From contig NZ_WWEP01000034.1 in the NCBI RefSeq assembly GCF_009848495.1, forward strand, positions 1-64,000: a stretch of DNA of 64,000 bases, in the 5' to 3' direction. Both the position numbers and the translations under genes were made by a program. How positions within the stretch are numbered: position 1 is the first letter of the stretch; each line of letters opens with the position of its first letter. The DNA is from Flavobacterium sp. MK4S-17. Lineage in GTDB: Bacteria; Bacteroidota; Bacteroidia; Flavobacteriales; Flavobacteriaceae. Positions 35,972 to 43,697 of the stretch are shown in pieces. A model generated the notes under the pieces. It had not been told where the DNA came from, searched no databases, and worked only from the letters and a program-made list of their open reading frames with translations.

Positions 35972-36585
35972 TACTTATACTGCAATTTATACTTATTGAT
36001 CAATTTGATAAAAGTGTAATAAACAGCTATTAAAAAATAAAATATAAAAGCATAATAAACCGATAGCACTATTTCATTCTTAATTATGCGCTCAGGGTGT
36101 AGTACCATTACAATCCAATATAAAATGGCAACTGCAGAGGTAAGCAGCCTGTCTGACACAGAGTACTTTATTTTTGCTATACCATAATTATAAAAAAAGT
36201 GTATAAATATAGTTATAACTATAAGGCTGTATACTATCATAAATATATCTATAGCCTGCCGGGGCCCTTCATATTTAATCACTACTGCCAAACTGATGCT
36301 AAGCAGTAAAAATATAATAGTGAATAAAGGCGAAACCATAGTTTTGCCCAAATATTTAAAGCCTTTTTTCCTTGCGGCACACATAAAGTTATACTTTGAT
36401 TTAAGAAGTTCCTTTTTATGCTGCAGCATGTATTCTTTAAAACAATCCAGAAAATCGCCCTCCATATCTTCTATTGCACTTGCCACATGGTCAGTCATTT
36501 CAATACGCACATCTACATATTCTATGCCTGAATTTTTAAGATACGTGTCAATAAATTTTAACTGTTCCAGGTTTAATTTATGCAT
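35971..36585 (-). CDS. Membrane protein with N-terminal HAAS-like domain, copy 2
   Basis: A 204-residue protein: helical N-domain with YVDVRIEMTDHVASAIEDM and DCFKEYMLQHKKEL, then four hydrophobic helices from about residue 80 to 200. The order and spacing of EMTDHVA and the acidic helix equal those of copies 1 and 3, so the three genes are tandem duplicates. It overlaps copy 1 by 8 bases and copy 3 by one base, so all are translationally coupled. Confidence 0.78.
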   Translation of the reverse strand: MHKLNLEQLKFIDTYLKNSGIEYVDVRIEMTDHVASAIEDMEGDFLDCFKEYMLQHKKELLKSKYNFMCAARKKGFKYLGKTMVSPLFTIIFLLLSISLAVVIKYEGPRQAIDIFMIVYSLIVITIFIHFFYNYGIAKIKYSVSDRLLTSAVAILYWIVMVLHPERIIKNEIVLSVYYAFIFYFLIAVYYTFIKLINKYKLQYK

Positions 36586-37192
36586 AGTTTTTCTTTAAGT
36601 ATTGTTGATTGGTTAGGTACACCGCATATACTCCCGTGTAGCAAAGTGCGATTATAAATAAGTTAGCCCATAAAAACCATTCTTCCTCTTTAAAAAATCT
36701 TCGCAGCTGCATAAACAGCACCGGGAAAAGAAAGTACAGCATGGTTTCTTTATAAAAGTGAATTAATGAAGGGCTAACTTTAATTTTAATAAGATGCCGC
36801 CCCAAAGAAGCCCAGTACAGTAATAGATATAATGCAATGGTAAAGACATCTACTATTACATAGCTAATATTTGACAATAAATAAAATATTGTAAAAACAC
36901 TTAAAAAAGCCAATATGCCCCTTACGGTAATAAATTGTTTTAAAAAATAACTGCGGTAAAACCCGTCTTTTATTTTTTGCTGCTCTTTTACAGCAGTTAA
37001 TAACTTAACTTTTTGATGAGAATTCATATACTCTTTAAGTGCTTCTTCAAAACCAACATCATCCTTTTCAAGCCTTTCTTCCAATGTGGCAGCAATGTGG
37101 TCAGTCATTTCATGGCATATATCCGCATAAAAAATGCCATCCCTATTTACATATTCCTGTATTTTGCTTATCTGTTTTTCAGTCAGTTTCAT
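36578..37192 (-). CDS. Membrane protein with N-terminal HAAS-like domain, copy 1
   Basis: A 204-residue protein with the N-domain FYADICHEMTDHIAATLEER and EEALKEYMNSHQKV, then four hydrophobic helices (about 85-200). It starts 4 bases after the padR stop, so it is the first target of the padR transcript. Same family as the next two genes. No enzyme motif is present. Confidence 0.78.
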   Translation of the reverse strand: MKLTEKQISKIQEYVNRDGIFYADICHEMTDHIAATLEERLEKDDVGFEEALKEYMNSHQKVKLLTAVKEQQKIKDGFYRSYFLKQFITVRGILAFLSVFTIFYLLSNISYVIVDVFTIALYLLLYWASLGRHLIKIKVSPSLIHFYKETMLYFLFPVLFMQLRRFFKEEEWFLWANLFIIALCYTGVYAVYLTNQQYLKKNYA

Positions 37193-37196
37193 ACTA

Positions 37197-37544
37197 TTAA
37201 TATTGCAGGTCTGGTTTTATATTTGGTGTAACAAGATTTTGCATATTACGTATAAACTCCTCAAGTTCAGCAAGGCGGTTTACTGTTTCTTTTTGTCCGC
37301 TTTCGGTAAGCTTATAATATTTTCGCAGTCTGTTATCTACTTTTTCCATTTCCACATCCAGCATGCCTTCTGCCTCCAGCTTGTGCAATGCAGGGTATAA
37401 AGCCCCTTCGGTTATATTAAGTTCCCCCTGCGTTATCTGTTTCACCTTTTGGGTAATTTCATAGCCGTACATCCTGCCGTTTTCCTCCAGCAGTTTCATA
37501 ATTATAGTGTTAAGGCTGCCTTTATACAATTGAGAATTTTTCAT
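37197..37544 (-). CDS. PadR family transcriptional regulator
   Basis: A 115-residue DNA-binding protein with a winged helix (SLNTIIMKLLEENGRMYGYE, ITEGALYPALHKLEAEGML) and a C-terminal dimer helix, the short PadR-s2 type. PadR proteins usually repress their own operon. The promoter directly upstream contains a palindrome that could be the operator. Downstream are the three HAAS-like membrane proteins and an ABC exporter, which it probably regulates. Confidence 0.93.
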   Translation of the reverse strand: MKNSQLYKGSLNTIIMKLLEENGRMYGYEITQKVKQITQGELNITEGALYPALHKLEAEGMLDVEMEKVDNRLRKYYKLTESGQKETVNRLAELEEFIRNMQNLVTPNIKPDLQY

Positions 37545-37562
37545 TCCATAATTTTATCATTT

Positions 37563-37590
37563 CAAATATACATAATTTTCTTATGCATAA
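37563..37590 (-). promoter_or_regulatory. padR promoter -7 box with palindromic operator candidate
   Basis: On the minus strand TATATTTG (37570-37563) is an exact -7 box 18 bases before the padR ATG. A perfect 10-base palindrome TTATGCATAA (37581-37590) falls in the spacer between -7 and -33, where a bound repressor would block RNA polymerase. Confidence 0.55.
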
Positions 37591-37644
37591 TAGTTTTAGG
37601 TATATTTTTAATCACATAAACTTTATTTGCTTTCGGGGAATGTT

Positions 37645-37652
37645 TAATTTTG
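37645..37652 (+). promoter_or_regulatory. Promoter -7 box of the reductase gene
   Basis: TAATTTTG is an exact TAnnTTTG match, 23 bases before the ATG at 37676. A TTG lies at 37627-37629, a 15-base spacer, slightly short. Confidence 0.5.
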
Positions 37653-37675
37653 CCTAAATAACTATACGCATTTAA

Positions 37676-38728
37676 ATGTCAACATTCCATACACTTAAAA
37701 TAAAAGACGTAAGGCGCGAAACGCCGCAGGCTGTTTCGATAGCTTTTGAAATACCTGAAAACCTTAAAGAAGATTACAACTTTGTTGCAGGCCAGTATAT
37801 TAATATAAAAACACAATATGAGGGCGAGGAGGTGCGTAAAGCCTATTCAATATGTTCGGCTCCCGGCAGTAACGAGCTTCGTGTTGCCATAAAGGCTGTA
37901 AAAAACGGCGGATTCTCTGTTTTTGCCAATGAAAAGCTTGCGCCAGGCGACACTATGGAAGTAGGCACGCCCGAAGGCAAATTTGTATTTGAACCTAAAC
38001 CGGAAAGGCAGCGCAATTATGCCGCTTTTGCCGCAGGCAGTGGTATAACTCCCGTTTTATCTATCATACAATCGGTTTTACAAAGCGAGCCCGAAAGTAC
38101 CTTTGTACTGGTTTATGGCAATAAAACACCTGAAGATACTATTTTCCATAATTTCCTTCATGACCTGCAGCAAAAATATGTAGGCCGTTTTTTTGTACAC
38201 TTTGTATATAGCCAGGCAAAGGCAGATGATGCCCTTTTTGGCCGTATTGAACGCTCAACTGTAAATTTTGTAATAAAGAACAAGCATAAAGAAAAGGAGT
38301 TTTCTAAATTTTACCTGTGCGGGCCGGAAGAAATGATTACCACTGTAAATGATATTTTAAGGGAAAATAACATCCCGGAGAAAAATATTAAGTTCGAACT
38401 TTTCTCTACCCCTATTGCCGAAAAGAAAATTGAGGAAAACCTTGACGGGCAAACTAAAATTACTGTTTTGGTTGATGATGAGGAAACAACCTTTATAATG
38501 TCGCAGCAAATGACAATATTGGATGCGGCCTTAAAACAGGGGCTTGATGCGCCTTATTCCTGCCAGGGTGGTATTTGCAGCAGCTGCATGGCCCGCATAA
38601 CAGGCGGTACTGCCGAAATGCGTAAAAACGCCATACTAACCGACAGCGAAATTGCAGAAGGACTAATATTAACCTGCCAGGCACACCCTACATCGCCCGA
38701 AATTTATGTGGATTATGATGATGTATAA
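37676..38728 (+). CDS. PaaE-like flavin/2Fe-2S oxidoreductase
   Basis: A three-domain electron carrier of 350 residues. The FAD-binding domain carries RKAYSICSAPG, the NAD(P)-binding domain AAGSGITPVLSIIQ and LCGPEEM, and the C-terminal plant-type 2Fe-2S ferredoxin domain SCQGGICSSCMARI with a last ligand in LTCQAHP. All four cluster cysteines are present. It resembles PaaE, the reductase of phenylacetyl-CoA epoxidase, but no paaABCD genes are near, so it may serve another oxygenase or desaturase. It is monocistronic with its own promoter. Confidence 0.9.
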   Translation: MSTFHTLKIKDVRRETPQAVSIAFEIPENLKEDYNFVAGQYINIKTQYEGEEVRKAYSICSAPGSNELRVAIKAVKNGGFSVFANEKLAPGDTMEVGTPEGKFVFEPKPERQRNYAAFAAGSGITPVLSIIQSVLQSEPESTFVLVYGNKTPEDTIFHNFLHDLQQKYVGRFFVHFVYSQAKADDALFGRIERSTVNFVIKNKHKEKEFSKFYLCGPEEMITTVNDILRENNIPEKNIKFELFSTPIAEKKIEENLDGQTKITVLVDDEETTFIMSQQMTILDAALKQGLDAPYSCQGGICSSCMARITGGTAEMRKNAILTDSEIAEGLILTCQAHPTSPEIYVDYDDV

Positions 38729-38751
38729 TAAATAATTTATGATAGTATTTT

Positions 38752-38814
38752 AATTGCCATTCCTGATACAGAGCTTCGGTTTAAATGAGGCCCCTCTAAT
38801 CAAGAATGGCAATT
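38752..38814. other. Long imperfect hairpin between convergent genes
   Basis: Arms at 38752-38767 and 38799-38814 are complementary at 15 of 16 positions (AATTGCCATTCCTGAT opposite ATCAAGAATGGCAATT). On the minus strand the single mismatch becomes a G-U pair, so all 16 pair. Inner AGAG (38770-38773) and CTCT (38794-38797) add a second stem. There is no T run, so it is not a standard terminator. It may be a 3' stabilising structure for the GT9 transcript or the remains of a small element. Confidence 0.6.
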
Positions 38815-38835
38815 TGATTTAAAAGCAAAATAGTT

Positions 38836-39873
38836 TTATCGTAATAAAACTTCTTCAACCTTATTCACTACAGCCTCCGGCTTAATAGTCGCCATAACAT
38901 CCTCATATCCTTCTACTTCTTTATTGCCATAAACTGAAGTAGGCAATAACGGATATTTTTCACGGTCGGCAGTAAGCGCATTTTCCAATGGCTGGTTAAA
39001 AGGTGCAAACCCTGTATAAGGATGCGTTGCGCCCCAAAGCGTTACCACCTTAACACCCAGCATAGCTGCTATATGCGAATTACCGCTATCCATACTAAGC
39101 ATTACATCAAGGTTACTTATAAATGCTATTTCCTGTTCAAAACTTATTTTGCCAGCCAGTACAATGCAGTTTTCTTTATCAGAAGCATAGCCTTGCAATA
39201 GTACCTGTTCATTTTTCCCTCCAAAAAGGAATAATGTATAACCGGGTTTTTCGGCCAGTTGATTTATTACTTGCTGCATCAGGTTTTGAGGATAAACCTT
39301 GCCTTTGTGCTGGGCAAAAGGCGCAATACCTATCCATTTGCCAATTTTTTGCCCTGTAATTTGCAATACCTCATCAGCAAGATGCTCCCTCTCGGGAAAA
39401 ACAGGTACTGAAAGGTCAACAGGAAAATCAAGCTGCTTAAACACCTGGGCATGGCGCTGAGTTACCGGTGTAAGCGGCTTAAATATTTTATTATTAGTGC
39501 GTGTCAGTGCTTTTTTTTCCGACCGTGCTTTATTTGTAGTTGCCGTTTTTTTTCCTGACAGGGTAAATAATGCAGTTATTATTTTAGAACGAAGTACATT
39601 ATGCAGGTCGGCAACAGCATCCGGCTTAAGGGAAGCCAGTTCCTTATATAACTTTAAAAGCCCTGCCAACCCTTTGTGCCTGCCCTCAGGTTCGGCAGCG
39701 AAAAAAGCTACATTGGGAATATTCTTAAAAAGCGGTTTAAAAAATGCTTTGGAAACTACTGTAACTTTTACACCGGGATATTTTAAAGTTAAAGCCCTCA
39801 GTACAGGTACAGTCATTGCGACATCGCCCATAGCTGAGAGCCTTATTACTATTATATGTTTTATGCCTGGCAC
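38836..39873 (-). CDS. Glycosyltransferase family 9 (heptosyltransferase-like)
   Basis: A GT9 enzyme of 345 residues, with the two Rossmann-like domains of the GT-B fold. It begins HIIVIRLSAMGDVAMTVPVL, where RLSAMGD is the family start. The C-terminal half has MDSGNSHIAAMLGVKVVTLWG, the acceptor/nucleotide block. Such enzymes add heptose or a related sugar to LPS core. The start is GTG at 39873, inside the palindrome GGCACGTGCC. It follows the DUF4254 gene by 10 bases, a common pair in Bacteroidota. It is apart from the main polysaccharide cluster. Confidence 0.9.
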   Translation of the reverse strand: MPGIKHIIVIRLSAMGDVAMTVPVLRALTLKYPGVKVTVVSKAFFKPLFKNIPNVAFFAAEPEGRHKGLAGLLKLYKELASLKPDAVADLHNVLRSKIITALFTLSGKKTATTNKARSEKKALTRTNNKIFKPLTPVTQRHAQVFKQLDFPVDLSVPVFPEREHLADEVLQITGQKIGKWIGIAPFAQHKGKVYPQNLMQQVINQLAEKPGYTLFLFGGKNEQVLLQGYASDKENCIVLAGKISFEQEIAFISNLDVMLSMDSGNSHIAAMLGVKVVTLWGATHPYTGFAPFNQPLENALTADREKYPLLPTSVYGNKEVEGYEDVMATIKPEAVVNKVEEVLLR

Positions 39874-39883
39874 GTGCCGGGAA

Positions 39884-40489
39884 TTATTTTTTATTCTGGT
39901 ATAAAACCGGGTTTAGTTCCTCGTCATTATACATTTTCATCTGTTTATACACCTTCATGTATTTATCCCCATTCTCTATATCGGCCAAAAGGTCGTCAAT
40001 AGCAGTACAAAGGTCTTTCTTCTGTTCCAGCAGCACATCAAGTTTTTCCCTGCACTTGGCCTTATGTTCCGGCGATGCATCCTCTCGGTTTGCCTCCTCG
40101 TTCATATGGTAAATTTTAAGTGCAAGTATAGATAGCCTGTCTATGGCCCATGCCGGGCTTTCAGAATTTATCTTTGCATCGCCCTTTACCTCAACACCTG
40201 CATAACGCTGTAAAAAAAAGCTGTCTATATATTCCACCATATCGGTACGCTCCTGGTTAGAAGCATCAATCCTGCGTTTAAGGGCAAGGGCTTCAACCGG
40301 GTTTATTTCCGGATTTCTTATAATATCCTCAAGGTGCCACTGTACGGTATCAATCCAGTTTTTTGCATACAGCAAATGTTCTATCTTATCCTTATGGAAA
40401 GGATTGTTAATCGGCTGGTCTACATTGTCATACTGGTGGTAATCCCTTATACTTTGTTCAAAAATGGGAAATGCGGTACTAGAAAACAT
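39884..40489 (-). CDS. DUF4254 family protein
   Basis: A 201-residue, almost all-helical cytoplasmic protein with conserved YHQYDNVDQPINNPFHKDKI near the start and WHLEDIIRNPEI, and no signal or membrane helix. I recognise the DUF4254 family of Bacteroidota, usually paired with a GT9 gene as here; its role is unknown. An exact -7 box lies upstream. Confidence 0.85.
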   Translation of the reverse strand: MFSSTAFPIFEQSIRDYHQYDNVDQPINNPFHKDKIEHLLYAKNWIDTVQWHLEDIIRNPEINPVEALALKRRIDASNQERTDMVEYIDSFFLQRYAGVEVKGDAKINSESPAWAIDRLSILALKIYHMNEEANREDASPEHKAKCREKLDVLLEQKKDLCTAIDDLLADIENGDKYMKVYKQMKMYNDEELNPVLYQNKK

Positions 40490-40507
40490 ATTTCTTTATT
40501 TTATTTA

Positions 40508-40515
40508 CAAATATA
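40508..40515 (-). promoter_or_regulatory. Promoter -7 box of the DUF4254-GT9 pair
   Basis: On the minus strand this reads TATATTTG, an exact match, 18 bases before the start codon. It lies in the 66-base divergent region shared with upp. Confidence 0.5.
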
Positions 40516-40555
40516 GTTTTAATACTTTTATCCTGCTAATACAAATAATATCCCC

Positions 40556-41209
40556 ATGCATGTTCATTACATTTCGGAGCAAAACAGTATTTTAAATCAT
40601 TTCCTTGCACAAATTCGTGATACTGAGGTTCAGACAGACAGTATGCGTTTCAGGAAAAACATTGAGCGGATTGGGGAAATAATGGCCTATGAGCTAAGTA
40701 AGGTTTTGGCATACAAACCTAAAGAGGTAAAAACACCGCTGGGTTTTAAATCAACCTATGTGCTGGAAGACAATGTGGTACTTTGCTCCATATTAAGGGC
40801 AGGGCTGGCACTGCACACCGGCTTTATGAATTTTTTTGATGATGCAGAAAACGGATTTGTTTCCGCATTTAGGCACCACCCGAATAATGATGATAATTTC
40901 GAGATTTTAGTAGAATACCAGGCTGCGCCTTCTTTTAATAACAAAACCCTGATAGTAATAGACCCTATGCTGGCTACAGGGCAGTCACTCGTTGCCGTAC
41001 TGCAAAAGCTGCTGGTACAGGAAACACCAAAAGAACTGCACATAGCGGTGGTTATTGCCGCCCCCGAAGGTGTGGCATACCTGCAGGAACACCTGCCGGA
41101 AAACTGCCATTTATGGATTGCCACCCTTGATGAAAAGCTGAATGAGAAAAAATATATTGTACCGGGCCTTGGCGATGCGGGCGATTTGGCTTATGGCAGT
41201 AAACTATAG
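40556..41209 (+). CDS. upp: Uracil phosphoribosyltransferase
   Basis: Salvages uracil to UMP with PRPP. The 217-residue product has the PRPP loop VIDPMLATGQSL at about 138-149 and a C-terminal GLGDAGDLAYG block that binds uracil. The N-terminal part includes RFRKNIERIGEIMAYEL. Complete. It converges with the next gene; the two stops sit side by side in CTATAG. Confidence 0.95.
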   Translation: MHVHYISEQNSILNHFLAQIRDTEVQTDSMRFRKNIERIGEIMAYELSKVLAYKPKEVKTPLGFKSTYVLEDNVVLCSILRAGLALHTGFMNFFDDAENGFVSAFRHHPNNDDNFEILVEYQAAPSFNNKTLIVIDPMLATGQSLVAVLQKLLVQETPKELHIAVVIAAPEGVAYLQEHLPENCHLWIATLDEKLNEKKYIVPGLGDAGDLAYGSKL

Positions 41210-42133
41210 CTGTACTATAAATAAAAAAAGTGCTATAATTACTATGAGGCTTATCACTATTTCCCTAACCCATGTATTTTCCTGGCTTTCCAGGTAATTG
41301 GCTCCCATAATGGCAAGAGGGGCAAACGTAAAGGCAAGGAAGCTGTTGTTTTTATCAGCAGAAAGTACATAAATGCCCACTCCCAAAAGAAATGAAAACA
41401 ATATTTTTTTATGGGACGACTGAAGATTTAGCGGCTTGCTGCTTATGGAAACAGTATAGGGGAAGCAGAAAAAAACAGCTACTGAAGAAAATATGGCAAG
41501 TGCTATGTTTTGATAAATGTTTTCAAAATAAGTAAAATCAAAACTTATCCTTATATTTTCCTGTAATTCATGCAGTATATTATGGCCCGCCATAAGCATT
41601 ACCATGAAATATATTGAAACCACTGCAAAAAAAGCTATAAACGGTATTATCCAGTTCCTGTAGTCGCGCGATACGTGAAAAATGATGGATATAAAAACCA
41701 ATACCAAATAAAGTATACTCCAAAAATGGAATATAGCCGATGCAAATATCCAGAAGGAGGCATCAAATATTTTCTCCTTTGGTGTTATAAGTGATTGCAA
41801 TGATATCAGCCTGCGTAATGCCAGTAAAAGAAAAAAGTTGGATATAATTATATTTTGGTTTACAAGTATAGTGGGAAAAAGTATTAAAAACACCATAAAA
41901 ATAAACATGGCATAAGTATTGGCTTTACTTAAAACATTTTTATGGGTAATGAAATTTACAAGGAATAATGAACCCGCCAGCAAGAGCAATAACCCTGATT
42001 TTTTGAGTATTTCAAGATAGTCTCCCGTCCAGGCAGTATCTTTAAGCAGGTATAAAAAATAAAATAAAATCAAAGTTACACCTATAATAACATAATTTAT
42101 AGGTCTTGATTTTTTAAAAACACTTGCCAGCAT
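41204..42133 (-). CDS. Membrane protein of unknown function (DUF6427-like)
   Basis: A 309-residue protein with about 9 hydrophobic helices and no charged domain. I believe it belongs to the Flavobacteriaceae family annotated DUF6427. Next to upp and purD, it might be a transporter for a nucleobase or a related solute, but no motif supports that. It is divergent from the small gene at 42182, with 48 bases between start codons, and its stop overlaps that of upp. Confidence 0.75.
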   Translation of the reverse strand: MLASVFKKSRPINYVIIGVTLILFYFLYLLKDTAWTGDYLEILKKSGLLLLLAGSLFLVNFITHKNVLSKANTYAMFIFMVFLILFPTILVNQNIIISNFFLLLALRRLISLQSLITPKEKIFDASFWIFASAIFHFWSILYLVLVFISIIFHVSRDYRNWIIPFIAFFAVVSIYFMVMLMAGHNILHELQENIRISFDFTYFENIYQNIALAIFSSVAVFFCFPYTVSISSKPLNLQSSHKKILFSFLLGVGIYVLSADKNNSFLAFTFAPLAIMGANYLESQENTWVREIVISLIVIIALFLFIVQL

Positions 42134-42181
42134 GTGATTATTTTATACTTTTGTGGGTGTAAATATAATACTTGTTTAAAA

Positions 42182-42412
42182 ATGAGAGCATTTTTTGAAG
42201 CTATAGGATACCTTTTTACAGATATACTTTTTGTGCCGCTTGACCTTATACGCGCACTTGAACTAAAAAACTGGTGGACGGCTAATATAATTACCTGGAT
42301 ATTTATAATTATATGCTGTGCAGCAACCTGGTACTGGATTAAGCAGCTTAAAATCTATAAAGAAAATAACGACGACGACCAGGATACTACAGCACATTCA
42401 TTTTTATCATAG
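42182..42412 (+). CDS. Small membrane protein (DUF6341-like)
   Basis: I place the start at ATG 42182, giving MRAFFEAIGYLFTDILFVPL; an earlier frame start overlaps the divergent neighbour. The 76-residue product has one strong membrane helix (about 34-52, IITWIFIIICCAATWYW) preceded by an amphipathic N-terminus, then a charged cytoplasmic tail with NNDDDQD. It appears to be the family known as DUF6341, often found with the gene on its left. Its stop overlaps the purD stop by 6 bases. Confidence 0.72.
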   Translation: MRAFFEAIGYLFTDILFVPLDLIRALELKNWWTANIITWIFIIICCAATWYWIKQLKIYKENNDDDQDTTAHSFLS

Positions 42413-43678
42413 GTCGAAACCGATATCTTTTCTATAATAAATCTTATCAAAATTAAGCAGTGCTAAGTTTTGATAGGATTTTTTTATGGCTTCGCGAAAA
42501 TCGTTCCCATATGATGTAACGGCAAGTACACGCCCGCCATTAGTAACCACCGAGCCATTCTGCAATTTTGTGCCTGCATGAAATACTATAGAGTCTTTAA
42601 CCTCATCAAGCCCGCTTATAACCTTCCCTTTTTCATAATCTTCCGGATAGCCGCCGGAAACGGCCATTATAGTAGTAGCACTCCTCTCATCAATTACCAA
42701 TTCCTTTTCTTCAAGCTTTCCTTCGGCCACTGCCATAAAAAGTGCTACAATATCTGATTTTATCCTTGGCATTACCACCTCCGTTTCAGGGTCGCCCATC
42801 CTCACGTTATATTCAATTACATAAGGATCATTACCCACTTTTATAAGCCCTATAAAGATAAATCCTTTATAATCTATATCATCCTGTTTTAGTCCGTTAA
42901 CCGTAGGCTTAACAATACGTTCCTCGATTTTTTTTATGAATTCAGCGTCTGCGAAAGGAACCGGAGAAACAGCTCCCATACCTCCTGTATTAAGCCCTGT
43001 ATCACCTTCCCCAATACGCTTGTAATCTTTCGCCATAGGCAGGAGTTTATAGCTGCTGCCATCTATAAGCACAAAGCAGCTTAGCTCTATACCATCTAAA
43101 AACTCCTCTATCACTACTTTTGTACTTGCCTGCCCAAACTTTTCATCTACCAGCATATTGCGCAATTCCTGTTTGGCCTCCTCAATATCGTTAAGTATCA
43201 ATACGCCTTTTCCTGCAGCAAGCCCGTCTGCCTTAAGCACATACGGTGGTTTTAGGGTAGCCAGGAAATCACACCCCTGCTCAACAGTTTCTTTAGTAAA
43301 ACTGCTGTAGGCTGCTGTAGGTATATTGTGCTTAATTAAAAACTTTTTGGCAAATTCCTTACTGCCTTCCAGCTGCGCCCCTGTTTTTGATGGGCCTATA
43401 ACCGGAATTTTGGTAAGCTCTTCATCCGATTTAAAGAAGTCAGTAATCCCGTTCACTAATGGGTCTTCAGGCCCCACTATTACCATTTCAACAGCGTTTC
43501 CCAATACAAAACGTTTTACTTCTTCAAAATCAAGAGGGTTTATATTTACATTTTCTGCAACAGCAGCTGTACCCGCGTTGCCGGGAGCCACATAAAGTTT
43601 TGTACAGTGAGGGCTTTGAAGCATTTTCCAGGCAAGTGCATGTTCCCTTCCGCCTGAGCCAAGCAGTAAAATTTTCAT
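42407..43678 (-). CDS. purD: Phosphoribosylamine--glycine ligase
   Basis: Second step of purine synthesis: joins phosphoribosylamine and glycine using ATP. The 423-residue product begins MKILLLGSGGREHALAWKM and has the ATP-grasp region with KADGLAAGKGV and the signature YNVRMGDPETEVVMPR. Complete. It lies 19 bases after the priming sugar transferase gene, so it may be co-transcribed with uxs and the transferase. Confidence 0.97.
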   Translation of the reverse strand: MKILLLGSGGREHALAWKMLQSPHCTKLYVAPGNAGTAAVAENVNINPLDFEEVKRFVLGNAVEMVIVGPEDPLVNGITDFFKSDEELTKIPVIGPSKTGAQLEGSKEFAKKFLIKHNIPTAAYSSFTKETVEQGCDFLATLKPPYVLKADGLAAGKGVLILNDIEEAKQELRNMLVDEKFGQASTKVVIEEFLDGIELSCFVLIDGSSYKLLPMAKDYKRIGEGDTGLNTGGMGAVSPVPFADAEFIKKIEERIVKPTVNGLKQDDIDYKGFIFIGLIKVGNDPYVIEYNVRMGDPETEVVMPRIKSDIVALFMAVAEGKLEEKELVIDERSATTIMAVSGGYPEDYEKGKVISGLDEVKDSIVFHAGTKLQNGSVVTNGGRVLAVTSYGNDFREAIKKSYQNLALLNFDKIYYRKDIGFDL

Positions 43679-43697
43679 GTTGTGTTGTTGTTTGTGT

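Noticed and set aside
37676..38728. A phenylacetate degradation locus, because of the PaaE-like gene.
   Set aside because: No paaABCD, paaG or paaZ genes are nearby; the family is broadly used for electron transfer in Bacteroidota.
39869..39878. Palindrome GGCACGTGCC at the start of the GT9 gene as an operator.
   Set aside because: It lies on the start codon itself within an operon, 10 bases after the upstream stop codon, so chance is more likely than a regulator site.
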